A stretch of 9,157 nt of DNA from Planctomycetes bacterium RBG_13_46_10 (GCA_001824645.1 MHYD01000002.1:32066-41222); one strand, 5' to 3'. Shown: positions 1-5,980, numbered from the stretch's first letter. Numbers and translations are program-made. Notes: generated by a model from the letters alone, not told the origin.

Positions 1-1
1 A

Positions 2-535
2 TACAGTAAGCTTGTTTTTGACAGCCATTTGATGATAAGCGAACCGGAAAAATACGTCGAGCGTTTCGTTGAAGCCGGCGCCAATCACGTGACATTTCAC
101 ATCGAGGCAGCCAATAAGCCCCAAAGGCTCATTGACATACTGCATGAGCTTGGAGCCACGGCTGGGGTATGTCTGAATCCGGATACACCGGTGGATAGCA
201 TTAAAGAAATTGCCCCGCTTTGTGACATGGTCCTGGTGATGACGGTGCGTCCTGGCTTTGGCGCACAAAAATTTATGCCGGAAGCAGCAAAAAAGATTAT
301 CAAGGTCAGAGAAATTGTCGGGCCTGATATAAGAGTCGAAGTTGATGGCGGAATAGACCCGCAGACAACGCCGGAAGTTATCTCGTACGGTGCCGATACC
401 CTTGTGGCCGGTAACGCCATATTTTCAAAGCCTGACCGCATAGCGGCGATAAATGCTATTCGCCAGGCATGTGAGGAATCGCGCCGCGTAAAGCTACGAG
501 AGACGAGGGACGAGGGACGAGCGACGAGACATTGA
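2..535 (+). CDS. rpe: Ribulose-phosphate 3-epimerase, 5'-truncated by window edge
   Basis: This enzyme interconverts D-ribulose 5-phosphate and D-xylulose 5-phosphate in the cytosolic pentose phosphate (or Calvin) pathway. The open frame runs from the window edge (tac agt aag ctt gtt ttt gac agc cat) with no start. The leucine codon TTG at 29 is internal. Visible are 177 residues against a usual length near 220, so roughly 45 N-terminal residues lie outside the window. Family motifs are clear: FDSHLMI (catalytic Asp and metal-ligand His), HVTFHIEA, VLVMTVRPGFGAQKF (phosphate-binding loop) and VEVDGGI (second catalytic Asp). The fold is a TIM barrel. The last 12 residues (RETRDEGRATRH) are encoded by a 7-bp tandem repeat and look like an added tail rather than conserved sequence. 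The stop at 533-535 lies 1 nt before accD, so the two genes are probably co-transcribed. Confidence 0.95.
   Translation, partial: YSKLVFDSHLMISEPEKYVERFVEAGANHVTFHIEAANKPQRLIDILHELGATAGVCLNPDTPVDSIKEIAPLCDMVLVMTVRPGFGAQKFMPEAAKKIIKVREIVGPDIRVEVDGGIDPQTTPEVISYGADTLVAGNAIFSKPDRIAAINAIRQACEESRRVKLRETRDEGRATRH
496..530 (+). repeat. Heptamer tandem repeat (5 x 7 bp) at the rpe 3' end
   Basis: Five consecutive heptamers are visible: acgagag, acgaggg, acgaggg, acgagcg, acgagac. They encode the Arg/Glu/Asp-rich tail of Rpe and end 6 nt before the accD ATG. Because 7 is not a multiple of 3, any change in copy number shifts the rpe frame. The unit contains no stop in any frame. The array also occupies the place where the accD ribosome binding site should be. 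Confidence 0.85.
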
Positions 536-536
536 T

Positions 537-1382
537 ATGGCAAAAGAGCCAAAATCCAAATGGAATGGTTTCTCATTGAGACCGCGTAAAGAGATGCCCG
601 AAGGGCTGTGGCTGCGGTGTCCCGGCTGTGAGCGTATGCTCTATAAAAAAAGCGTTGAGGAAAATCTTAATGTTTGTCCCGACTGCGACCATCATTTTCG
701 TATTGGGGCGTCCACTCGAATTGAATATCTGGTGGACGAGGGTTCGTTTCAGCAGGCTCTTGGCGACATTACCTCCAATGACCCGCTGGACTTTAAATTC
801 AGAGAAACCACATATAAAGAGCGTCTAAAAGCCGATGAGAAAAAAAGCGGCGTAAAAGAGGCTATATTAATCGGCAAAGCATTTATCAAGGGAAGAGGCA
901 TTGTCCTGGGAGTGATGGAACCTGATTTCCTGATGGGCTCTATGGGTTGTGTCGTCGGCGAAAAATTCTGTGCGGCGGTGGATATGGCAATGGAAGAGTC
1001 GCTGCCATTGGTCGTAGCGTGCTGCTCAGGAGGAGCCAGGATGCACGAAGGCGTTGTGTCACTTGGACAGATGGCAAAGACTTCTGCAGCTCTGGCTAAG
1101 TTCGATGAGGCAAAAGGGCTTTTCCTCTCAGTTTTGACCGACCCGACCACCGGCGGAGTGACAGCGAGTTTTGCCATGCTGGGCGACGTCATTATAGCTG
1201 AGCCTGGCGCTCAAATCGGATTTGCCGGACCTCGCACCATTGCCGAGACAATAAAAGTTGAGCTGCCGGAAGGTTTCCAGACTGCGGAATTTATGCTTGA
1301 GCATGGCTTTGTCGATATGATTGTCCACCGTAAAGACCTGCGCAGCGAAATCGCCCGCCTTATAGATTATTGCCAAAAATAA
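537..1382 (+). CDS. accD: Acetyl-CoA carboxylase carboxyltransferase subunit beta
   Basis: AccD pairs with AccA to transfer the carboxyl group from carboxybiotin on AccB to acetyl-CoA, giving malonyl-CoA for fatty-acid synthesis. The protein has 281 residues, slightly shorter than the E. coli subunit. An N-terminal four-cysteine zinc ribbon is present (C28, C31, C47, C50: CPGC and CPDC). The crotonase-fold carboxyltransferase domain follows, with SGGARM at 164-169, SVLTDPTTGGVTASFAMLGD around 198-217 and IGFAGPRTIAETI around 227-239. The glycine-rich SGGAR and TTGGV segments are the expected oxyanion-hole regions. The ATG at 537 sits 1 nt after the rpe stop. It lacks a good Shine-Dalgarno sequence, since the upstream bases are the heptamer repeat, so translation may depend on coupling to rpe. 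The gene is separated from accBC by about 4.6 kb and lies on the opposite strand. Confidence 0.97.
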   Translation: MAKEPKSKWNGFSLRPRKEMPEGLWLRCPGCERMLYKKSVEENLNVCPDCDHHFRIGASTRIEYLVDEGSFQQALGDITSNDPLDFKFRETTYKERLKADEKKSGVKEAILIGKAFIKGRGIVLGVMEPDFLMGSMGCVVGEKFCAAVDMAMEESLPLVVACCSGGARMHEGVVSLGQMAKTSAALAKFDEAKGLFLSVLTDPTTGGVTASFAMLGDVIIAEPGAQIGFAGPRTIAETIKVELPEGFQTAEFMLEHGFVDMIVHRKDLRSEIARLIDYCQK

Positions 1383-1386
1383 TTAG

Positions 1387-1456
1387 CCCTGCCACCCCCG
1401 GCCTGAGCAAAGCTTGTGGTGAGCGAGGTCGAACTATCGAATGGCTGTGGGCAGGG
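1387..1456. repeat. Intergenic palindromic repeat, degenerate family copy
   Basis: This element sits in the short gap between accD and the UroD-type gene. Its outer arms CCCTGCCAC (1387-1395) and GTGGGCAGGG (1447-1456) are complementary with one bulged base. The interior carries cctgagcaaagc and gagcgaggtcgaa, which resemble the cores of the dispersed repeat seen at 1820-1872, 4811-4838, 4901-4924 and 7366-7390. It might also work as a weak terminator or mRNA hairpin, but no T-run follows it. Confidence 0.5.
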
Positions 1457-1471
1457 TCATAGTAAGTGAAT

Positions 1472-2689
1472 ATGTCAAAGAAAGAGACAATGACCTCAAG
1501 GCAGCGAGTTCTAAATGCCCTCAATCATCAAATTCCAGACCGAGTGCCCATCGACCTCGGAGGATTTCAAACCGGCATACATAAAAAGGCTTATATTGAA
1601 TTAATCAATTATCTTGGCATTGAAGACAATGTGACAATCCTCGACCCTGTACAGCAGCTTGCCAAGCCTTGCGAGGAAATTCTAAAACGGTTCAAAGTTG
1701 ATATTCGTTATTTATGTGCGCATGGCCCGGATAGTTTCAAGGGCGGCATCGAGCAAAATACCCGCAATGGTAAGCTCTGGCACGACCTTAAAGATGAATT
1801 TGGTGTTGTCTGGTCCATGTCCTTCGACCCGGCTCAGGCCCGCCCCGAGCAAAGCCGAGGGGACGGGCCTGATGAACAACAACTCTACATGGATATTTCT
1901 CATCATCCGCTCGCAAACGCTACGATTTCAGACCTCGATGACTATCCATTTCCAAGAGGCAACGACCCTACTCGCTTCACAGGCTTGCGAGAGCAGGCTT
2001 TACAGATGCGTAAGGAAACTCCTTTCGCCATCTCGACCGGCATAGGCGGCGTGGTTTACGAAACCTGCTGGTACATGAGAGGTCTGGAGCGCTGGTATAT
2101 GGATATGATTGAGAACCCTGCATTTTGTGAGGCTTTGCTCGATCGAATCTTAAATTTCTGGCTCGATTATTATAACGGCTTTATGGCTGAAGTGGGGGAC
2201 ATTATTGATATTGTAATGATAGGCGATGACCTCGCGGGCCAAAACGGGCCATTGTTTTCTCCTAATTTTTATCGCAAAATAGTAAAGCCCAGACAGAAAA
2301 AACTCGTCCGGCACATCAAATCTAAAACAAAGGCAAAAATCTGGTATCACACCTGCGGCTCATGCTGGGAGTATATCCCAGACCTTATTGATAATGGTAT
2401 TGATATCCTTAATCCGGTTCAGATCGGCCTTGTGAATATGGAGCCCAAGAAGTTGAAAGAAAAATTCGGCAAAAAATTGGTTTTCTGGGGTGGTGCCATA
2501 GATGCCCAGCATGTTCTTCCATTTGCAAAGCCGGAGGAAATTCGAGAGCACGTCCGGCGAAACCTTGAAATATTTAAGCCCGGCGGCGGATATGTTTTCA
2601 ATAACGTGCACAACATTCAGATAGGTGTACCACCGGAGAATATTGTAGCTTTATTCGACGCAGCATACGATTTCGGCTTCTATAATTAA
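1472..2689 (+). CDS. Uroporphyrinogen decarboxylase/MtaA-family protein with in-frame repeat insertion
   Basis: This belongs to the large UroD-like TIM-barrel superfamily, which includes heme-pathway HemE and the corrinoid/thiol methyltransferases MtaA and CmuA. The sequence resembles the methyltransferase-like branch (COG0407 type) rather than true HemE, and its substrate is unknown. Family landmarks are MTSRQRVLNALNHQIPDRVP at the N-terminus, DLAGQNGPLFSP, YHTCGSCWEYIPDLI (H293-x-C295, the zinc-ligand pair of MtaA-type enzymes), DILNPVQ, FWGGAIDAQHVLPF and FNNVHNIQIGVPPENIVALFDAAY. No third cysteine is seen near the C-terminus, where MtaA has its remaining zinc ligand. Residues about 118-133 come from a palindromic DNA repeat and are not family sequence. 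Starts at GTG 1466, ATG 1472 or ATG 1490 are possible. The last matches the usual family start and has a purine-rich stretch (aaagagac) upstream. The gene lies 89 nt after accD on the same strand. Confidence 0.88.
   Translation: MSKKETMTSRQRVLNALNHQIPDRVPIDLGGFQTGIHKKAYIELINYLGIEDNVTILDPVQQLAKPCEEILKRFKVDIRYLCAHGPDSFKGGIEQNTRNGKLWHDLKDEFGVVWSMSFDPAQARPEQSRGDGPDEQQLYMDISHHPLANATISDLDDYPFPRGNDPTRFTGLREQALQMRKETPFAISTGIGGVVYETCWYMRGLERWYMDMIENPAFCEALLDRILNFWLDYYNGFMAEVGDIIDIVMIGDDLAGQNGPLFSPNFYRKIVKPRQKKLVRHIKSKTKAKIWYHTCGSCWEYIPDLIDNGIDILNPVQIGLVNMEPKKLKEKFGKKLVFWGGAIDAQHVLPFAKPEEIREHVRRNLEIFKPGGGYVFNNVHNIQIGVPPENIVALFDAAYDFGFYN
1820..1872. repeat. Palindromic repeat inserted in frame in the UroD-type gene
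   Basis: The element begins with tccttcgacccggctcagg (1820-1838), which recurs exactly at 7367-7385. It contains a 13-bp stem: TCAGGCCCGCCCC (1834-1846) pairs with 1859-1872, with one bulged A at 1863, around a 12-nt loop. It is read through as SFDPAQARPEQSRGDGP without a stop or frame change. The flanking protein (EFGVVWSM, then QQLYMDISHHPLA) reads as continuous family sequence without it. This resembles the way Rickettsia palindromic elements are tolerated within proteins. Confidence 0.8.
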
Positions 2690-2690
2690 A

Positions 2691-2711
2691 ATGCTCTATA
2701 AATGAGGGCAT
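2691..2711 (+). terminator. Weak hairpin just after the UroD-type gene
   Basis: ATGCTCT (2691-2697) can pair with AGGGCAT (2705-2711), including one G-U pair, around a 7-nt loop starting 2 nt after the stop codon. No clear T-run follows, so an intrinsic terminator is only a possibility. Confidence 0.25.
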
Positions 2712-2718
2712 GTATTAC

Positions 2719-2778
2719 GTAGGGTGTGCAATGCACACCAATAAAGAATAAAGAAATGGTGGGCTGTGCCCACCCTAC
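2719..2778. repeat. Double-hairpin palindromic element between convergent genes
   Basis: The ends GTAGGGTGTGC and GCCCACCCTAC form an outer inverted repeat with one mismatch. Inside are two self-contained hairpins: ggtgtgca/tgcacacc (2723-2730 and 2732-2739) and ggtgggc/gcccacc (2758-2764 and 2768-2774). An AT-rich 18-nt linker joins them. The element lies between the convergent UroD-type and HEPN-type genes and supplies the TAG stop of the latter. It has the look of a dispersed REP/MITE-like element and may terminate transcription from both sides. Confidence 0.75.
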
Positions 2779-3665
2779 TGAAAATCATTGGCAATAGTGA
2801 ATATAGAGGCAACCGCACCCTTTGCAGTTGCCGTTGATACTGTATGTCTTTTTGTTTCTTCATTTTCGAGATGAACCAAGTTTCTGAAATCCCTTATTGA
2901 ATCGGTCAGACGATAGACTCCACGTTTAAGAAGGCCGTTGTCCTCGCAGGCCTGAATATAGTTAAAGAACGTCTCGTCTTTCGGCTTAATCTTCTTATGT
3001 TCCAGGTAATGCCTAAGTAGCTCCTCAATGACACCTCCGGCTAAAATAAGGGCTGGTTTCGAGAAACCCTGTGACGCTAAGATAAATGCGTGTTCGACAT
3101 CACGAAATATGATTTTCCTTTTGAACTGATCCTTCACAAATTTAATCTTCTTGCCAAAATCCTTCTTACTGATTTCATATTCACTTCTTATTGCTTCCCA
3201 ATTCGCCTTACTTGCTTTCGCCGTTACCATAATTTTGCTCCCTTCGTCCTTTTGCTCTGTTTCTTCTGGCTCGGTTTTTGCTATCTCTTGGATTTGTCTA
3301 TCATTCCCACAAAGATATTTGACTGTCAAGACATATTCTGCAAGCTTCTTAGACGAATCTTCAAGTATGGGAATTTGTTCATGGAATATTTCTTCTTCAT
3401 CCAATTCACCCTGTTCAAGCTTTTCATAGAAATTCTTAACATCATCGTATAAACTTTTGAACTTGCAGTTGAATCCTTTGGCGTAATCAAAACCTTTTTG
3501 CCATTCCAACCACGTAGTGGCGGTTTTAAGGTTTTCACTGGTCTGAAGTACGATGTCCCATTGTGCAAAACTTCTGATCTTCTTATCCCTGCTTATATTA
3601 ATTTTCCAAGAACGTAGAGAATCCGCAAGTTTTTCAAAAAAATCAGTTTCTTGATTTGTATTCAT
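2775..3665 (-). CDS. Hypothetical protein with probable C-terminal HEPN-like domain
   Basis: The 296-residue cytosolic protein has no signal peptide or membrane helix. The N-terminal half is helical and charged, with an acidic linker (EPEETEQKDEG) near residues 131-141. The C-terminal part, from about residue 190, is a helical bundle with FILASQGFSKPALILAGGVIEELLRHYL-type text and the motif R258-DFRNLV-H265. That R-x6-H spacing fits the RX4-6H signature of HEPN domains, many of which are ribonucleases of toxin or abortive-infection systems; others are non-catalytic. The ATG at 3665 has a good Shine-Dalgarno sequence (ggag, 6 nt spacing). No MNT-type antitoxin gene is adjacent; its divergent neighbour is a zinc-ribbon membrane protein. 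The gene looks more AT-rich than the acc genes, which may indicate transfer. Its stop codon lies inside a palindromic repeat. The HEPN assignment rests on motif and helix pattern only. Confidence 0.75.
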   Translation of the reverse strand: MNTNQETDFFEKLADSLRSWKINISRDKKIRSFAQWDIVLQTSENLKTATTWLEWQKGFDYAKGFNCKFKSLYDDVKNFYEKLEQGELDEEEIFHEQIPILEDSSKKLAEYVLTVKYLCGNDRQIQEIAKTEPEETEQKDEGSKIMVTAKASKANWEAIRSEYEISKKDFGKKIKFVKDQFKRKIIFRDVEHAFILASQGFSKPALILAGGVIEELLRHYLEHKKIKPKDETFFNYIQACEDNGLLKRGVYRLTDSIRDFRNLVHLENEETKRHTVSTATAKGAVASIFTIANDFQ

Positions 3666-3889
3666 TATTTACTCCAAAAGATTAACCTCTTTGGCAGCAA
3701 TTAAAAAAACCATTTTCCACATTCAAGGTATTTACGGTCTTATAATACTGTAAATAATAAAATGCTCTTAACCTATCGGCTATCGTAGGGAAGGACTGGC
3801 AAATCTTATTTTACCATCCTTGATTTTCAGTCGATATATTTGTATCGGATTTATAAAGGCCTTCAATTAGGGGTTGCAAAGGAAAGCGT
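3666..3889. promoter_or_regulatory. Divergent intergenic region with candidate operator palindrome
   Basis: This 224-bp AT-rich spacer separates two divergent genes and should hold both promoters. The clearest structure is an inverted repeat, tttacggt (3731-3738) and actgtaaa (3747-3754), with one mismatch and an 8-nt AT-rich spacer. That layout would suit a dimeric regulator. Good ribosome binding sites face both ways (ggag for the - gene, aagga for the + gene). I could not fit a convincing -35/-10 pair with standard spacing for either gene. Confidence 0.4.
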
Positions 3890-4624
3890 ATGAAGAAATG
3901 TTCATTTTGTTCAAAAGAAATTCAAGACGATGCCATAAAGTGCCGGTTTTGTGGTGAATTTCTCAATAAAAGCGATAAGTTAAAAATAAAATGGTATTAT
4001 ACGACAAGTTCTAAGGTCATTTCATATATAGCAGATTGCTTTCGCTATTCGGGCAAACAAATGCTCTCTGATATTATAAAGTGGACAATAATCATTATCA
4101 TTACCACAGTTGTTTTTGTGACAGTGTATAAAATTGGTACTGGATTACCATTCCAACCTTTACCTTCTTCGGGAACTGAATTGATTATAAAAGCGGCTCG
4201 AACAGTGCCAACCGCGGACACTGCAGAAAGGCCGACGACGACATTTAATAGGCAGCAGCAAAATCCTATTTCAATGATTGAGGATGAAGTAGCATTTGGT
4301 CAAGAACAAATAAATAGGCAATTTGATTTGGCTAAATATGAATTAGACCAACGTACTTACAAAGACCCAAAGGAATACATACAAGCTATCAATGAACTCA
4401 GACAACAGACGGCTAAAGCAGGCTTACAACTAAGACAGAAATCTGAGGCCAAATTACTTCGTATGCAACAAATAATGAAATTGGTTGAAGAAGGAAAGAT
4501 GCCAAAGCAAGCCGGACAAAGAGCATTATGGCGTATAGCAGGTATGGATGAAGAAGTCATAGATGTTATGTTTCCTAAGAATAAACCGCGTAATCTTATG
4601 CAGGAACATGCAGACGAACATTAA
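3890..4624 (+). CDS. Zinc-ribbon, single-pass membrane protein of unknown function
   Basis: The 244-residue protein starts with a compact four-cysteine zinc ribbon (C4, C7, C18, C21: CSFC and CRFC). This is the common N-terminal zinc-ribbon type found before membrane segments. A basic linker follows, then one strongly hydrophobic helix at about 62-82 (TIIIIITTVVFVTVY). Next come a Pro/Thr/Ala-rich stretch (about 90-120) and a Gln/Glu/Lys-rich helical C-terminus (about 125-225) that looks like a coiled coil. It ends in a polar tail. The likely arrangement is a cytoplasmic ribbon with the helical part across the membrane, but topology cannot be settled from sequence alone. The start is supported by aagga 7-8 nt upstream of the ATG. 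It is transcribed divergently from the HEPN-type gene. I do not recognise a specific family for the C-terminal region and infer no function. Confidence 0.75.
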   Translation: MKKCSFCSKEIQDDAIKCRFCGEFLNKSDKLKIKWYYTTSSKVISYIADCFRYSGKQMLSDIIKWTIIIIITTVVFVTVYKIGTGLPFQPLPSSGTELIIKAARTVPTADTAERPTTTFNRQQQNPISMIEDEVAFGQEQINRQFDLAKYELDQRTYKDPKEYIQAINELRQQTAKAGLQLRQKSEAKLLRMQQIMKLVEEGKMPKQAGQRALWRIAGMDEEVIDVMFPKNKPRNLMQEHADEH

Positions 4625-4707
4625 GAAGCCAGAAGAAGTGGGAAGGAGCATTTTCTTGGGAATTAGATTGCCGTAGCCTTTCAGACCTTGCAATAGCAGA
4701 GAAATGG

Positions 4708-4727
4708 ATTCCCGTTTTCACGAGAAT
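4708..4727. repeat. dRS3-like short palindrome (ATTCCC-N8-GAGAAT)
   Basis: The element reads attccc, 8 nt, gagaat, followed by gacagt. On the other strand it resembles the widespread GTCATTC-CGNGAAA-CGGGAAT type of interspersed repeat, best known from Neisseria as dRS3 but present in many unrelated bacteria. Confidence 0.6.
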
Positions 4728-4810
4728 GACAGTGCGAATAATCAAAAAAATCTTCTCCTTTATTTCTGGGAAAATATACGTATAATCTGTCGTCGTACAC
4801 CCCGCAATAA

Positions 4811-4838
4811 ACATGTCTTGAGCATGGACGAAGGATCC
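4811..4838. repeat. Dispersed repeat copy (tcttgagcatggacgaagga type)
   Basis: The segment tcttgagcatggacgaagga (4816-4835) matches the general pattern TCCTGAGC..G.CGAAGGA. This is the reverse complement of the core seen at 1820-1838, 4901-4920 and 7367-7385, with several substitutions. It overlaps the left end of the next palindrome. Confidence 0.5.
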
Positions 4839-4875
4839 AAATGATCAAAATCCAAAACGTTTTGAACATTTGGAT
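4835..4875. repeat. 16-bp-arm hairpin palindrome
   Basis: ATCCAAATG (4835-4843) pairs exactly with CATTTGGAT (4867-4875). After one A/A mismatch, TCAAAA (4845-4850) pairs with TTTTGA (4860-4865), leaving a 9-nt loop. The 12-bp palindrome caaaacgttttg (4853-4864) is embedded, so two alternative foldings exist. No gene ends nearby, so a terminator role is unlikely. Confidence 0.75.
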
Positions 4876-4900
4876 TCCGAAAATTCGATATTGTTTCGTA

Positions 4901-4924
4901 TCCATTCGACTTCGCTCAGGACAA
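4901..4924. repeat. Dispersed repeat copy (tccattcgacttcgctcagg)
   Basis: Positions 4901-4920 match the core at 1820-1838 and 7367-7385 except for one inserted base and a few substitutions, then continue into acaa. It interrupts an AT-rich stretch (ttcgatattgtttcg before it, ggatttagtgctttggat after it) that itself looks like a repeat of another type. This may therefore be a nested insertion. Confidence 0.6.
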
Positions 4925-4952
4925 GTTTAGGATTTAGTGCTTTGGATTTTGG

Positions 4953-4979
4953 TAGAAAGATTGTGTCCCGCTCTTTCTA
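4953..4979. repeat. Perfect 8-bp inverted repeat
   Basis: TAGAAAGA (4953-4960) and TCTTTCTA (4972-4979) are exact reverse complements around an 11-nt loop, followed by ttttaatt. The shape is terminator-like on the + strand, but the stem is AT-rich and the nearest upstream + gene ends about 330 nt earlier. Confidence 0.45.
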
Positions 4980-5217
4980 TTTTAATTAGGCACTCAGGGC
5001 GTTCTTTATACAATCTCTAATTGCCTCGGTCATTTACTTTTTTTGTATTTATCACGGCCACTTATTCTAACATTCATTTTATATGTAGCGGATTTGCTCT
5101 AAATAACCAACTTTTTGCTCAATTCATGCCTGTTTTGGGTCGATATCAACGAGTGCTCCAACATCATATTAAAAAGAAACTATAAATGTGTGAACCGGAG
5201 ATTAGAGAGATTTTCTT

Positions 5218-5922
5218 ATGATGACATTCCCGGCTTTTTGGTTCTTTGGATTTCTCAACTATGCGGGGTGGCCGCGAACAAAAGGCCTGCTTGTTCGTAA
5301 AAAAGTCGTAAATTACACGGTCTTTTGTAGTGCTATTATACAGTTGGTTAAAGCTGGAATTGCTCTCGGTTCATTACGGCCCCAAATTGCGGTAAGTTTG
5401 CTTGCCGACTTATTCGGCAAGAGAGACTGGTCGCAACAGCCTGCAACAGAATTATGGCCTTACTTGGACCCGTCCGACAAAGTAGCCGACAATTCGGATA
5501 AATACCCGGAAGAGGCTATAGCAGGAATCGAACCCCCGCTGTATAACCATCCGGAAGAATGGCTTCGTGATTTTGTTGAATGGGAATTCCTTTTAACAGA
5601 TTCTTTCTCCGCGCATTATCATTATCTTTTTGTACAGGGGCTCATTTGGGGATTCAGCTATCCCGAAGAGGCAATGGGTTGTTATGAAGAAAAACGACAA
5701 CGATTTTTTAAGAATCTACCCGAGATGCTTAAAACTGGAATAAAAGTACATTCTCCTGAGACACTTGAAGAATTCGCTGATGCCGTGGAAGAATCCGTGA
5801 ATTCATTTCAAAATGAGGTACGTCCTCTTGCCGAAGTGCCACAAGAGCTGTTAGATTTACCCGCAATCAATGTTCGTATCAGTCAGCCGGAAGTTATACA
5901 CGATATTCATGTGGCAATATAA
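5218..5922 (+). CDS. Hypothetical protein, family not recognised
   Basis: The frame encodes 234 residues. The N-terminus is aromatic and hydrophobic (MMTFPAFWFFGFLNYAGWP), followed by KKVVNYTVFCSAIIQLVKAGIALG. The central and C-terminal parts are acidic and Glu/Trp-rich (WLRDFVEWEFLL, HYHYLFVQGLIWGF, SPETLEEFADAVEESV). I see no catalytic motif. The first 40 or so residues look less like an ordered domain than the rest, and the true start could be internal. The purine-rich agagaga 7 nt upstream of ATG 5218 gives modest support for the annotated start; ATG 5221 is equivalent. A real protein is likely because the frame is open over 700 nt and codon use looks ordinary, but no function can be given. 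It converges on accC, with an 89-nt gap. Confidence 0.6.
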   Translation: MMTFPAFWFFGFLNYAGWPRTKGLLVRKKVVNYTVFCSAIIQLVKAGIALGSLRPQIAVSLLADLFGKRDWSQQPATELWPYLDPSDKVADNSDKYPEEAIAGIEPPLYNHPEEWLRDFVEWEFLLTDSFSAHYHYLFVQGLIWGFSYPEEAMGCYEEKRQRFFKNLPEMLKTGIKVHSPETLEEFADAVEESVNSFQNEVRPLAEVPQELLDLPAINVRISQPEVIHDIHVAI

Positions 5923-5960
5923 TAGCATCTTATAATCGTTACTTTTACCCCGTTAGAATG

Positions 5961-5980
5961 CCCTGTGACTTGTCACGGGG
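5961..5980. repeat. Hairpin between convergent genes
   Basis: CCCTGTGA (5961-5968) pairs with TCACGGGG (5973-5980), with one G-U pair and a cttg loop, followed by atgacaaaaaag. It lies between the convergent hypothetical gene and accC. On the - strand the T-run precedes the hairpin instead of following it, and on the + strand there is no T-run. It is therefore not a textbook intrinsic terminator and may be another short repeat of the ...GGATGAC type. Confidence 0.4.

Larger units (their letters stand above)
4625..5217. other. Gene-free 593-bp stretch rich in palindromic repeats
   Basis: I find no supportable gene here. The short minus-strand frames at 4596-4905 read through repeats and carry the translated repeat signature (for example CHSRENGNP). 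From 4700 to 4980 the DNA is a chain of palindromic elements, each listed separately. The remaining part (4981-5217) is AT-rich. It should include the promoter and the weak ribosome binding site (agagaga, 5204-5210) of the downstream gene. Confidence 0.7.

Noticed and set aside
496..530. Heptamer array considered as a CRISPR or origin iteron
   Set aside because: The units are contiguous with no spacers, only 7 bp long, and lie within a coding frame; nothing nearby suggests replication or Cas genes.
97..576. Minus-strand open frame of 159 residues
   Set aside because: It is the complement of rpe and the accD start, both of which are clear on the plus strand.
3815..3860. Promoter for the zinc-ribbon gene (TTGATT 3820 and TATAAA 3852)
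   Set aside because: The spacing is 26 nt, well outside the usual 16-18 nt range.
2775..4624. A complete HEPN/MNT toxin-antitoxin or other named defence system
   Set aside because: Only one gene shows a HEPN-like motif; there is no nucleotidyltransferase partner, and the neighbour is divergent with no known defence domain.
4596..4905. Two minus-strand open frames of 72 and 74 residues
   Set aside because: They are readings of interspersed repeats (CHSRENGNP and similar are translations of the dRS3-like element), and they lack ribosome binding sites.
5961..5980. Bidirectional intrinsic terminator between the hypothetical gene and accC
   Set aside because: No T-run follows the stem on either strand, so I kept it only as a hairpin or repeat.
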